DNA from: Rhodococcus globerulus NBRC 14531
GTDB lineage: Bacteria; Actinomycetota; Actinomycetes; Mycobacteriales; Mycobacteriaceae
Assembly: GCF_001894805.1 (NCBI RefSeq)
Contig: NZ_BCWX01000004.1
Span: 372,001 to 436,000, forward strand
Length of the DNA stretch: 64,000 bases
Direction: 5' to 3'
This document shows positions 42,919-51,625 of this stretch, one piece after another. How positions within the stretch are numbered: position 1 is the stretch's first letter; each line of letters begins with the position of its first letter. The notes under the pieces were generated by a model, which saw only the letters and a list, made by a program, of their open reading frames with translations, did no database searches and was not told the DNA's origin. Both the position numbers and the translations under genes were made by a program.

Positions 42919-44598
42919 TCAGCTACCGAAGATCGAGCCGAGGGATCCGGTGACGGGTGGGTCGACGACCGGTGTCGTAGTGACGGTGAAGGTACCTGTA
43001 CCTGTTGTCAGGACGTCGCCGCTCACGCTGGTGACGGTGCAGGTGACGGAGGTGGCCCCGACCGGAAACACGGTTCCGGAGGCGGGAGTGCAGGTGCCGA
43101 AAGTCAGCCCGGTGGGCATCGCGGGAACCGCCCAAGTTGCGGGGGCGCCGTCATTGGATGTGGCGGGGACGGTGATGTCGGACGGTAGTGCCGATGTACC
43201 GGTCAGGTTCGCACCTGTCAGGGTCACCCCGGTGAGGTTCGCGCCGGTGAGGTCTGCGCCGGTCAGATCCGCGTGGTAGAGGTCCGCGCCGGTCAGGTTC
43301 GTGCCCGCGAGATCCGTTCCGGTCAGGTTTGCGCCGGTCAGGTTGACGCCGGCGAGGTCCGTTCCGGCGAGGTTTTTTCCGGAGCAGTCGGTGGAGTTGC
43401 CGGCGGTGGGGTTGGCGACGTAGTTCCCGCACGCGCCGGCGATGATCTGGGCCGGGGTTTGCGTTGCGGCGGTGATGGTTCCGTTGACCTGCAACGTGGC
43501 CGGGGTTCCGACGCCGTTGTCGGCGGTGATGGTGAAGTTGATCGGTCCGGGGGCGGTAGGTGCTCCGGTCAGGACACCGGCGGAGGTCAGGGTGAGGCCG
43601 TCGGGAAGGGCCCCGCCGGTGACGCTGATCTGCGGGGCGGGTGTTCCGGTGGCGGTGAAGGTATGTGGGAGTTCGGTGCCCACAGTCCCCGACAACGTGA
43701 CGGGCGCGGAGGCGGCGAACCCGGGAGCTGCGGTATACGGGTTGACGGTGACCGTAACGGTCCCCGAACCGGACGCAAGGGTGTTTCCGGCGGTGCACGT
43801 GACGGTTGTAGTTCCGACGGGGAAGGTGGTCGGGGTGCCGATCGGGACTGCGATATCGGTCGGTCGGGTGCATTCGCCGAGCGCTACTCCCAAAACGCCC
43901 GGGGGTGCGGGAATTGTGACGGCAGCATCGGCGGGCGACGAGGCGGTTATGTGAATATCCGAGGGTATTGCTCTCGTTCCGGTCAGGTTCGCGCCGTACA
44001 GATACGAAAAGCTCAGATCTGCGTCGGTCAGGTCCGCGTCAGTCAGGTTCGCGAGGACCATCGTGGCTGAGTACAGATACACCTCGGTCAGGTTCGCTCT
44101 GGTCAGATCGGCCTCCCACACATTTGCGCCGTACATGTTCGCGCCGGTCAGGTTCGCGTCGGTCAGGGTTCCGTAGCTCATGAAAGTGTTGCTCAAGGAT
44201 GCGTCGATCAGGATCGCGCGGGTCAGGTCCACACCCGTCATTTGCGCGTCGCTCACGTCCGCGCCGGTCAGATCCGCGTCGGTCAGGTTGGCCTGCTCCA
44301 GTGTCGCGTAGCTCAAATCCGCGTCGGTCAGGATTGCGTTTGTCAGTGTCGCACCGGTCAGGTCCGCGCCGATCAGGTTCGCGCCGGTGCAGTCGGACAC
44401 TATGCCTTCAACAGGATCGGGGTTCGGGACATAGCGGACGCATTCACGGTTGAGGGTTTCAGCGACTGTGTCGGCGGCAGCGAAGCCGGCACCAGCAGTC
44501 ACGAGCGAGGCCGTTGCGAGAACAACACCACCGAACGCAGCGACAATGCGACCGCAACGAGGACGAGTCCGCCCAGAGCGAGAATTGAGAATCGTCAT
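42919..44598 (-). CDS. Secreted pentapeptide-repeat protein with Ig-like modules
   Basis: 559 residues. GAAGG precedes the ATG. A signal peptide ends near AAA-D (about residue 42). Two pentapeptide-repeat blocks (A(D/N)LxX), about residues 70-205 and 420-475, should each form a right-handed beta-helix. Each block is preceded by a Cys-containing cap (SDCTGANL, TDCSGKNL) and followed by a beta-sandwich domain of HYR type (FPVGTTTVTCTA and FPVGATSVTCTV); the middle part (GALPDGLTLTSAGVLTG) is a putative-Ig domain. The module order suggests an internal duplication. No LPxTG, membrane anchor or catalytic motif is present. Surface or matrix role is inferred; the function is unknown. Confidence 0.85.
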   Translation of the reverse strand: MTILNSRSGRTRPRCGRIVAAFGGVVLATASLVTAGAGFAAADTVAETLNRECVRYVPNPDPVEGIVSDCTGANLIGADLTGATLTNAILTDADLSYATLEQANLTDADLTGADVSDAQMTGVDLTRAILIDASLSNTFMSYGTLTDANLTGANMYGANVWEADLTRANLTEVYLYSATMVLANLTDADLTDADLSFSYLYGANLTGTRAIPSDIHITASSPADAAVTIPAPPGVLGVALGECTRPTDIAVPIGTPTTFPVGTTTVTCTAGNTLASGSGTVTVTVNPYTAAPGFAASAPVTLSGTVGTELPHTFTATGTPAPQISVTGGALPDGLTLTSAGVLTGAPTAPGPINFTITADNGVGTPATLQVNGTITAATQTPAQIIAGACGNYVANPTAGNSTDCSGKNLAGTDLAGVNLTGANLTGTDLAGTNLTGADLYHADLTGADLTGANLTGVTLTGANLTGTSALPSDITVPATSNDGAPATWAVPAMPTGLTFGTCTPASGTVFPVGATSVTCTVTSVSGDVLTTGTGTFTVTTTPVVDPPVTGSLGSIFGS

Positions 44599-44871
44599 CT
44601 ATCGGCCTTCACACTCTGGGTCCCCGCACCGTGCGGCATGGCACCACAGCAGTAACCACCTGGAAAACGTAACGGATATCAGGGCATGAAACACCCAAAA
44701 AGAGTGGCCATTTTAGGCCTCGGGTACTAAGTGGCCGGAAACGCCCAACCGAGGGGCGAGTTCAGATAACCAGTCGAAGATCATCCGCCGTTGGACAATG
44801 GGCCGAAGCGCAATCAAAGGCATCGTGCAGCCGTCTTCTGAAACCGACATCCCGACCGAATGGAGCAACAC

Positions 44872-45525
44872 GTGAGGACCTCACCGCCGACCGTCTCGCT
44901 GACGCTCGACCAGCTTGCCTCACGCGCTGCTTCACTGATTGCCGACAACCGTCGGTACATCCTCGGCATCGCGGGAGCACCTGGAGCCGGAAAATCGACG
45001 GCATCCCAGACCATCGCGCGAAAGCTGGGTTCTCGATGCGCCATCGTCGAGATGGACGGCTTCCATCTCGCCAATCGGGAACTCGACAGGCTAGGCAGGC
45101 GCGATCGCAAGGGCGCCCCCGACACCTTCGACGCCGACGGGTACGCGGCACTACTACGTCGACTTCGAATGCAGGACAGCACGATCTACGCACCGATCTT
45201 CGATCGCGAGATCGACGAATCCGTCGGCAGCGCAGTGCCCGTCGATCCGGAGACTCCGCTGATTGTCACGGAAGGCAACTACCTTCTCTTCGAGACCGGA
45301 GCCTGGCCCGACGTCCGCGCGTCACTCGACGCCGTCTGGTATCTCGACGTTCCGGAAGAAACTCGCACGGAAAGACTGGTGACACGACACAGCCGCTTCG
45401 GAAGAAGTTCCGAAGCGGCTGCGGCATGGGTACACACGGTGGATCAACCGAATGCCGTTGCTATCGAGGCAGTTCGGGTGCGGGCGGACCTGATTGTCAG
45501 GATCGAGCCGTCAGAGCGCCCGTGA
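44872..45525 (+). CDS. P-loop kinase of the uridine/fructose kinase-like family
   Basis: 217 residues from the GTG at 44872, which has GGAG upstream; the ATG at 44860 has none. Walker A is GAPGAGKS (35-42), followed by VEMDGFHL, the substrate-binding and Walker-B-like motif of uridine kinase, phosphoribulokinase and pantothenate kinase relatives, and TEGNYLLF. The lid region and WVHTVDQPNA near the end match nucleoside/nucleotide-kinase-family proteins. It phosphorylates a small metabolite, probably a sugar or nucleoside. A LacI-type regulator relic lies just downstream, consistent with a former sugar-regulated locus. A perfect 13-bp inverted repeat lies within the coding sequence (45391-45420). 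Confidence 0.85.
   Translation: MRTSPPTVSLTLDQLASRAASLIADNRRYILGIAGAPGAGKSTASQTIARKLGSRCAIVEMDGFHLANRELDRLGRRDRKGAPDTFDADGYAALLRRLRMQDSTIYAPIFDREIDESVGSAVPVDPETPLIVTEGNYLLFETGAWPDVRASLDAVWYLDVPEETRTERLVTRHSRFGRSSEAAAAWVHTVDQPNAVAIEAVRVRADLIVRIEPSERP
45391..45420. repeat. Perfect 13-bp inverted repeat inside the kinase gene
   Basis: AGCCGCTTCGGAA (45391-45403), loop GAAG, TTCCGAAGCGGCT (45408-45420). It encodes part of the lid segment and would form a very stable mRNA hairpin about 105 nt before the stop. Confidence 0.7.
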
Positions 45526-45556
45526 TGGGAGTTTGCGGACCTATGATCCTCCTCCA

Positions 45557-46043
45557 GTGCCGAAAAACGCTGCAAGTCCGGCAGCACGGGCGATACCCGC
45601 AAAGATCGCGGCGATTCCGCCGGCAACTGTGTCCGAGGCATACGTGCTCGAGTCAGCAATCTACGCAGTGCCCGACCCGAAGGCACTGTCGAACACTTGT
45701 CGGCGCTGCGTATTCGACGACTCACGAAGCACCGACATCCGAGAATCCGCCGGACGCGATCCTTTCGTTCATCCTCGGCTGCGCTCCTGCTGCTGCACGA
45801 GCGGCGCTCGATCTCGGTCTGTCAATTCCTGGAAGCATCTTGATCGCCCAGAACAGCGACGAACCCGCTCTACTGATCTCCGATCCCCCGATCACCGCCG
45901 TCGACTTCTTCCCCGAAGAACAGGCAGTATTGGCAGTGGATGCACTGCTAGCCCTGATCAACGGCGACGAACCGCGCAACCAGGGCCACACACGGGGCGA
46001 ACTTCGCGTCAGAGCCAGCACGGACCGAGCCGTAGGCACCTGA
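45557..46043 (+). pseudogene. Decayed LacI-family regulator (C-terminal remnant)
   Basis: The frame ending at 46043 encodes, from about 45735, a recognisable C-terminal LacI effector-domain segment: PPDAILSFILG, ALDLGLSIPGSILIAQNSDEP, ITAVDFFPEEQ and a last VDALLALING helix. It lacks the N-terminal HTH and most of the sugar-binding domain. In another frame from 45557, AARAIPAKIAAIPPATVSEA faintly resembles a LacI HTH, so deletions and a frameshift probably destroyed the gene. It lies 31 nt after the kinase gene. Confidence is good for the C-terminal remnant and low for the N-terminal part. Confidence 0.6.
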
Positions 46044-46050
46044 AATTCAC

Positions 46051-46080
46051 TTGTCGTAGATAGACTCCCATTTACGACAA
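46051..46080. promoter_or_regulatory. Inverted repeat upstream of the esterase gene
   Basis: TTGTCGTA (46051-46058) and TACGACAA (46073-46080) are perfect 8-bp arms over a 14-nt spacer, between the LacI remnant and the esterase. It could be an operator or a terminator-like hairpin. Confidence 0.4.
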
Positions 46081-46158
46081 TCGCCCCAGCGTGACGAGAG
46101 GAATCCGGCCATCGCGCACCGCTCCGCCACCCGACTGCTTCGGTATATCGCGGTTGCA

Positions 46159-47001
46159 TTGGTCTGCCTGTCCACTCTAGTTATTTCCGTTTCCAGCGCT
46201 GCGGGCACCGGCCGATCCGTAGCCCCGGTACGCATTTCCTATGCCGCCGACACGGACACGTTCGGGGATTTGTATCTACCTCCGGGCGACGGCGATTCAC
46301 TACCCGTGGTGGTCCTCATTCACGGTGGCGGATGGGCCCAGAAAAGTAACCTCGACTACGCGGGCGCGTGGGCGCGATCGTTGACGCCCTACGGAATTGC
46401 CGTGTGGAACATCGAGTATCGGCGCGTGGGCGGGCACGGCGGATGGCCGACCACTCTCTCGGACACCGTCACGGCAACAAACGCCTTGGCCGACGCTGCA
46501 CAGGAAAAGGCTTCCGGAAGACTGGATCTGGGCCGCGTGCACGTAGTCGGCTACTCGGCCGGCGGCCAACTCGCAGCCTGGGCAGCATCGCGACCAAGCC
46601 AAGGTATCGACGCGCCCGAACCTGCTCTCACAGTGTCCATTCGATCAGCCACCGTTATGGCCGGTGTCTTCGACATGGAACTCGCGGCCACAGCCGGCAA
46701 GGATCGATTTGTTCGAAATCTTCTGGGCGGCATGCCGTCCGACTACCCGGATCGATACCGTGTTGCCTCGCCGATCGAACATCTTCCCATCGGCATCCCG
46801 GTCACTGCACTGCACGGGCAAGCTGACCGGGTGGTCTCGATCGAGCAGAGCCGACGCTATGCCGACGCCGCCCGCGCGGCCGGTGATCGCGTCGACCTGA
46901 TCGAACTTCCCGGCGTCGGCCACGGCGAATTCACCAACACCGAATCCGCAGCCTGGGCTACCACCAAGCAAGCAATAATCGATCACGTAAATACCCCTTG
47001 A
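46159..47001 (+). CDS. Secreted alpha/beta-hydrolase (esterase/lipase)
   Basis: 280 residues from the TTG at 46159, but the signal peptide seems to begin further upstream: the in-frame codons from 46111 read AHRSATRLLRYIAVALV, a positive charge patch and hydrophobic core. No ATG, GTG or TTG lies there; an AGAGG site precedes an ATC at 46111, so a rare start or a sequence error is possible. The hydrolase fold shows the oxyanion HGGGWA, the nucleophile GYSAGG, the acid in ALHGQADRVV and the histidine in GVGHGEF, as in BD-FAE/HSL-type esterases. It probably acts outside the cell on short acyl esters; the substrate is unknown. Confidence 0.82.
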   Translation: MVCLSTLVISVSSAAGTGRSVAPVRISYAADTDTFGDLYLPPGDGDSLPVVVLIHGGGWAQKSNLDYAGAWARSLTPYGIAVWNIEYRRVGGHGGWPTTLSDTVTATNALADAAQEKASGRLDLGRVHVVGYSAGGQLAAWAASRPSQGIDAPEPALTVSIRSATVMAGVFDMELAATAGKDRFVRNLLGGMPSDYPDRYRVASPIEHLPIGIPVTALHGQADRVVSIEQSRRYADAARAAGDRVDLIELPGVGHGEFTNTESAAWATTKQAIIDHVNTP

Positions 47002-47338
47002 ACAGGTGAAACCACCTACTGTGAGCATGATCGCCCGGAAAAGGATTAGCTGAAACCGACACCATGACGTACGGTGGGGTTATCAGAGGGCAGCCGTCAG
47101 TCAGGCAGCCGGTCGCTTCGCCCGGAACGACAGTTCCAAAACTCGTTCCAGGGGCAAGACTTCCAGTTCGGTGCAAATCCGCGCCTTTGGTCACTACGCA
47201 CTTTCATCAGTCCCGCAGATTGTTGACCAGGCCGAAGACTCCGACGGAGTCCGCCGCCAATCGCGTACCGACTGCACCAGTATCAACATGCGCTACACAC
47301 CGCACGGGTCCAAAACCCATGTGGTTTAAAGGAATACC
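47002..47338. other. 337-bp intergenic region with three hairpins (ANTAR gene leader)
   Basis: No credible gene is seen. Three stems were found: CCCGGAACGA/TCGTTCCaGGG (47121-47153), GACTCC-GAC-GGAGTC (47237-47251), and CCGCACGGGT/ACCCATGTGG (47300-47324, one mismatch and one G-T pair). The last lies 3 nt before the AAAGGA ribosome site of the next gene. A structured 5' leader is likely. Confidence 0.45.
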
Positions 47339-47704
47339 TTGTACAACACCATGATTCACCCCGACAACACGAACAACCAGACGAACAGTGTCACGACAAA
47401 CGGACTACGGATCCCGGCCAATTCGGGCCGTCTCCGCGAACGGGCTCTCGAAATTGTCTGCACGCTCTACCGCTGCAGCACCGACGAAGCTGCTGACCTG
47501 CTGGTACGACATTCTCAGACCAACAACCTCAAGGTCACCAGCCTGATCAAGGCGCTTGTCGCCTTGATCGACGAAGACACGTCCGGCACCGGCTATGGCA
47601 ACAACAATGCGCTGGCGTCTCACTTCTGGCTTCGCGAGATCAGGAATCTCAGCCAGGCCCACCGTCGCAGCGATCACTTTCACCGCCATCTCGTCGGCGC
47701 GTAA
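47339..47704 (+). CDS. Small ANTAR-like domain protein
   Basis: 121 residues. The central segment LRERALEIVCTLYRCSTDEAADLLVRHSQ followed by a helix KVTSLIKALVALI resembles the three-helix ANTAR RNA-binding domain in its middle part, where A-x-x-x-L and an aromatic residue are typical. There is no GAF or receiver domain attached, so it would be a stand-alone ANTAR protein. AAAGGA precedes the TTG at 47339 by 5 nt; ATG at 47351 is an alternative. ANTAR proteins bind paired hairpins and prevent termination. The long hairpin-rich leader suggests self-control, which is inference. Confidence 0.68.
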   Translation: MYNTMIHPDNTNNQTNSVTTNGLRIPANSGRLRERALEIVCTLYRCSTDEAADLLVRHSQTNNLKVTSLIKALVALIDEDTSGTGYGNNNALASHFWLREIRNLSQAHRRSDHFHRHLVGA

Positions 47705-47817
47705 CCGGCGCTGAACGACCACTGACCTGAAACGACAGCTCCCCCTCATACGCGCGGGTAACCCTCTTTGCCGGATACGGTCTCTTCACCGTCCACCGAC
47801 TCCAAGAGGCCCACTTG

Positions 47818-48369
47818 ATGTCTGAATCGATCTCCCTGCCTGAATCCAAGCAAGCACCGCAGCACACGGCAAAACAAACCCTGTCCATGACCGTCCTCAT
47901 GACGCCGGACATGTCCAACTTCTCGGGCAACGTGCACGGCGGAACGATTCTGAAGTTTCTCGACCAGGTTGCTTACGCGTGCGCGAGTCGATACGCCCAG
48001 ACGTACGTCGTGACCCTGTCCGTGGATCGTGTGGTGTTCCGCGAACCGGTGCATGTCGGAGAACTCGTCACGTTCAGCGCTTCCGTCAATTACACCGGGC
48101 GCACGTCGATGGAAATCGGAATACGAGTCGAAACCGAAGACATTCTTCTCGGAAAATCTCGACACACCAATAGTTGCTATTTCACGATGGTGGCAATGGG
48201 CAGCGACGGAAAACCAGCTGAAGTACCCCAACTCCGACCAACCGGAACAATTGCGAGGCAACGATTCGAGGCGGGCCGTAGGCGCCGTGAGCTGCGCAGA
48301 GAGAACGAACTTCGTGAACGGTCCATACGAGCCGCAGTTCGGGACCTAACGCCCGAACATGACGACTGA
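47818..48369 (+). CDS. Hotdog-fold acyl-CoA thioesterase
   Basis: 183 residues. The YciA/BACH-type motif is FSGNVHGGTILKFLDQVA, with the catalytic Asp in the long helix, followed by VVTLSVDRVVFREPV. It hydrolyses acyl-CoA to the free acid and CoA. The ATG at 47818 follows AAGAGG; a TTG at 47815 is in frame. The C-terminal 40 residues are very rich in Arg and Glu, probably a basic tail. No obvious operon partner; it follows the ANTAR gene by 113 bp. Confidence 0.9.
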   Translation: MSESISLPESKQAPQHTAKQTLSMTVLMTPDMSNFSGNVHGGTILKFLDQVAYACASRYAQTYVVTLSVDRVVFREPVHVGELVTFSASVNYTGRTSMEIGIRVETEDILLGKSRHTNSCYFTMVAMGSDGKPAEVPQLRPTGTIARQRFEAGRRRRELRRENELRERSIRAAVRDLTPEHDD

Positions 48370-48727
48370 GCTTCTCGACAACCGTCACCGATCCCGTAGG
48401 TAACGGGTTCGCACTCATCGGCGACGCTGGTGAAGACGACAACACACGGCCCCGATTCACAGCGGAACGTAACCGCTACTTTGACTCAATACCGCAGTGC
48501 CAGAGCGGGTATGACGATCCACATCGACTACATGGGCGGGTACGCGGGCGGCCGAAAGCACACCGTCTTCTCATTTCCGCGGCCACCCACGACAACGGCG
48601 AAGCCCAAAAAAACATCTCGGGCATCGCCTGCGTCGTAAATCTGTGGCCGGGACGTAATCTGCACGGCGTTTCTTCGGCGGCACCAAGGGGGAACCCTCC
48701 GATCACCACCGAGCCGGAGGAGCGAGC
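48370..48727. other. 358-bp intergenic region
   Basis: No coding frame is credible. A small dyad CCCGT-N5-ACGGG (48393-48407) lies just after the thioesterase and may be a weak terminator. Nothing else is recognised. Confidence 0.4.
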
Positions 48728-49051
48728 ATGCGTGCACACACCGCCATTCCGAGCGAATCCACTTGTCAAAGGTACGTAGTCGCGGTCGCCGCCTCCGCCT
48801 TTGCCGAATCGGTCATCTGGTTCGACGGTCCGGCGTTCGACGCGGTACTTGTGCTTGGCAACGAGATTCCGCAGCACAGCGGCCACCGCGCCGTACTCGC
48901 GTGGAACCACTACTTCGGGTGGGCGCTCGGTGTGGAGGACATGCCGGATGCATCGTTCACCGTCGTCGAGTGCCTCGGCATCGGGAGAATGCCCGATCCG
49001 GACCTGTGCGCCGACCGCGTTGTCGAGTTGATTGCCCAGGCGAGTAGTTAA
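48728..49051 (+). CDS. Small hypothetical protein
   Basis: 107 residues. GGAGGAGCGAGC before the ATG is a strong ribosome site, supporting expression. The sequence has a central LVLGNEIPQHSGHRAVLAWNHYFGWALG-like core (only GWALG and WNH are noted as distinctive), with a Cys near each end. It resembles small actinobacterial proteins of unknown role (possibly DUF6292), but I am not certain. No signal peptide. Function unknown. Confidence 0.7.
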   Translation: MRAHTAIPSESTCQRYVVAVAASAFAESVIWFDGPAFDAVLVLGNEIPQHSGHRAVLAWNHYFGWALGVEDMPDASFTVVECLGIGRMPDPDLCADRVVELIAQASS

Positions 49052-49131
49052 CGAACTCGTCGCGCGGTACTAATTCCAGCGGGCATAAGATCGAGCGCGA
49101 GTTTCGCACGCCCGACGAAAGAGAGCCCGAC

Positions 49132-50553
49132 ATGGACCCGCTGAGTAGGCCTGCCGGTCAGTTGGCTCTCGAAAACGAACCGGACGGCAGGGCGACCCTG
49201 CGCGCGCGTCAAACCCCTCGCAGTGAGCGGCGCAAGATCGGAAAGAGTCTACGTAAACGAGTGGCACGGTCGTCACTTGGCGATTGGACGCCACCACCGA
49301 ACCGACGTGACCCGGTCGATCAGGTCAACACTGCCCACGAGGGAAGACTCGACTGGTTGGTACCGATTCGGGTGGGGCGCATGGTCGCTTCCCCGTACGG
49401 ATTCCTCCGCGGGACTGCCGGACTGATGGCCGAGGACATGGCGGCGCTCCCGGCCACCGGTATCACGCCGGTCATCTGCGGTGACGCCCACGTCGGCAAC
49501 TTCGGGTTCTACGGATCGCCGGAACGCGAACTTGTCATAGACCTCAACGATTTCGACGAAGCACATCCAGGCCCGTGGGAATGGGACCTGCGTAGGTTGG
49601 CTGCGAGCATCTGGGTGGCCGGTCGACAAAACGGCCTCACCGAATCTCAATGCGAAACAGCGACGACCTCGTGTGTGTCCGCGTATCGCCTCCACCTGGG
49701 AAAGCTGTCCGAGCGGCCACTCTTCGATCGTTCTTTCGACCGAGTCGATTTCGACGGACTGACCGACCACGTCACCGATCCAGGCTTGCTCGCCGAGATC
49801 CAACGCGCAGCGGAACGCGCCCGCCGACGTACCAGCGATCACGCGGTTCCCCGATTCACCGTCGAGGATCACGGACGACGACAACTACTCGAGAACCCGC
49901 CGCTCACAACACGACTCACCCCACAGGACACCGACTTCCTCTTGGAAGGTCTCGACGAATATCTCGAAACCCTTGCACCGCACTGGCGTCGAGTGGTCTC
50001 GGGATACAACGTCATCGACGTGGCGCACCGGGTCGTCGGCGTCGGAAGTGTCGCCCTACGAGCCTATGTCGCCCTGTGTGAAGGGAGCATCCCGGACGAC
50101 GTCATATTCCTGCAGCTCAAACAGGCTCGCCGATCCGTTGTTGCGCCGTTCGTGCACGGCGACTCGGCCTGGCACGATCACCAAGGACGACGTGTCGCGG
50201 AATACCAGCAGGCCCTCCAGACAGTCAGCGATCCACTGCTCGGTTGGTGCACCGTCGACGACCGCCAGTACTACGTCCGCCAGTTCCGGAACATGAAAGG
50301 TTCAGTGGACCTGAACAATATCGACGCAGCAGCGCTGACCGACTATGTCGCGATCTGCGGTCGCCTACTGGCGAAGGGACACGCCCGAACCAGTGGCGCG
50401 TCACTGATTTCCGGCTATCTGGGAACCTCGGACACGGTCGATACTGCCCTCACCCGATTCGCTCGGCTCTACGCCGATCAAACCGAACGTGACCACGACG
50501 CTCTGTGCCGGGCGGTATCCGCCGGTACGATCGCCGCGGAGCCGGGAATCTGA
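49132..50553 (+). CDS. DUF2252 family protein
   Basis: 473 residues. The motif GDAHVGNFGFYGSPER followed by VIDLNDFDEA is the family hallmark and resembles the catalytic and metal-binding segments of aminoglycoside-phosphotransferase-like kinases (HxDxxxxN and D-x-D/E variants). The conserved KGSVDLNNI and VISG-type motifs follow. A phosphotransfer role is plausible from the fold but unproven. GAAAGAGAG precedes the ATG at 49132. The basic N-terminus (ERRKIGKSLRKR) is typical. Neighbours give no clue. Confidence 0.88.
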   Translation: MDPLSRPAGQLALENEPDGRATLRARQTPRSERRKIGKSLRKRVARSSLGDWTPPPNRRDPVDQVNTAHEGRLDWLVPIRVGRMVASPYGFLRGTAGLMAEDMAALPATGITPVICGDAHVGNFGFYGSPERELVIDLNDFDEAHPGPWEWDLRRLAASIWVAGRQNGLTESQCETATTSCVSAYRLHLGKLSERPLFDRSFDRVDFDGLTDHVTDPGLLAEIQRAAERARRRTSDHAVPRFTVEDHGRRQLLENPPLTTRLTPQDTDFLLEGLDEYLETLAPHWRRVVSGYNVIDVAHRVVGVGSVALRAYVALCEGSIPDDVIFLQLKQARRSVVAPFVHGDSAWHDHQGRRVAEYQQALQTVSDPLLGWCTVDDRQYYVRQFRNMKGSVDLNNIDAAALTDYVAICGRLLAKGHARTSGASLISGYLGTSDTVDTALTRFARLYADQTERDHDALCRAVSAGTIAAEPGI

Positions 50554-50613
50554 TCCCTCACGTCCGACTCACTGCAGTTTGACGCCGGATCACGCGACTT
50601 GATCGAATGAACC

Positions 50614-51624
50614 ATGACTTCGTCGTACATCGACCTACGCTCGGACACCGTCACCAAACCTGACGCAGAGATGCGAAGGGCAATGGCCGACGCAGAGGTC
50701 GGTGACGACGTCCTCGATCACGACCCGACCATGGCGGCGCTCGAGGAAGAAGTGGCACACACTCTCGGTTTTCCGGCGGCTCTGTGGGTACCGAGCGGAT
50801 CGATGGGCAACCTGATTGCGCTGATGCTGCACCTCCGCCGTGGTGATCAGTTCCTGGCACCGGAGCACTCCCACGTCCTGGGGTCCGAGTTGGGCACCGC
50901 TGCCTGGCTCGCCCAGGGCATGCCGGTGGCGCTGCCGCACGACGGAGGGCCCGGACGGCCTAGCCCCGAGACGGTTCTGAAGGCCGCAGGCTCCCCCGGT
51001 CCGTATTTCACGCTGAACACCACGTTGCTCTGTCTCGAGAACACCCACAACTTCGCCGGCGGCGCCGTCATGAATCCGGCCGAGTGGACAACGCTGGTCG
51101 ACGCGGCCCGATCATGCGGCTTGAAGATTCACCTCGACGGTGCACGCCTCTGGAATGCCGCTGCTGCACTCGATGTTTCGCCCACCGAACTGACTTCCGG
51201 CGCCGACACCGTCCAGGTATGCCTGAGCAAGGGACTGGGCGCGCCGGTCGGCTCGATACTGGCCGCGTCACCCGAACTGATCACCGAGGCCCGAAGGATT
51301 CGCAAGATGCTCGGCGGCGGCATTCGTCAGGGCGGCGTGCTTGCCGCGGCCGGCATCGTGGCCTTGCGCTCGCAGGCCCGACTGTCCGACGATCACGACA
51401 ATGCGCAGCGCCTCGCGTCGGGGCTTCGTGAGCGCGGTTGGGCTGTCGACGAACCCGCCACCAACATCGTTCTCGCCGCCACAGCCGATCCATCGGCCAC
51501 CGTTGCTCAGCTCGCCGCTGTCGACGTCGGTGCGGTCACCGTCGCCGGGAAGGTTCGGTTCGTGACACATCGAGACGTGAGCACTGCCGCCATCGACGAG
51601 GTTCTGTCCCGAGTAACCTCCTGA
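50614..51624 (+). CDS. ltaE: L-threonine aldolase (low specificity), PLP-dependent
   Basis: 336 residues. Motifs DLRSDTVTKP at the start, GDDV, HLDGARLWNAA and the PLP lysine in SKGLGAPVGS (Lys206) match fold-type I threonine aldolases, which split threonine or allo-threonine into glycine and acetaldehyde. No ribosome site is obvious before the ATG at 50614. It follows the DUF2252 gene by 60 nt and converges with the LLM gene with 1 nt between stops. Confidence 0.92.
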   Translation: MTSSYIDLRSDTVTKPDAEMRRAMADAEVGDDVLDHDPTMAALEEEVAHTLGFPAALWVPSGSMGNLIALMLHLRRGDQFLAPEHSHVLGSELGTAAWLAQGMPVALPHDGGPGRPSPETVLKAAGSPGPYFTLNTTLLCLENTHNFAGGAVMNPAEWTTLVDAARSCGLKIHLDGARLWNAAAALDVSPTELTSGADTVQVCLSKGLGAPVGSILAASPELITEARRIRKMLGGGIRQGGVLAAAGIVALRSQARLSDDHDNAQRLASGLRERGWAVDEPATNIVLAATADPSATVAQLAAVDVGAVTVAGKVRFVTHRDVSTAAIDEVLSRVTS

Positions 51625-51625
51625 G

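Noticed and set aside
42919-44598. Regular repeats in the pentapeptide gene could look like a direct-repeat array
   Set aside because: The repeats are degenerate, coding, and have 15-nt periodicity; no spacers or cas genes.
47170-47216. GGTGCAAATCC and GTCCCGC resemble parts of a cobalamin riboswitch
   Set aside because: The spacing is wrong (about 29 nt between segments instead of a few), the preceding AGGGAA segment is missing, and no B12 box is clear. An Rfam RF00174 scan would settle it.
48430-48639. 69-codon frame in the gap after the thioesterase
   Set aside because: No ribosome site, low-complexity Pro/Thr/Arg composition and no recognisable motif.
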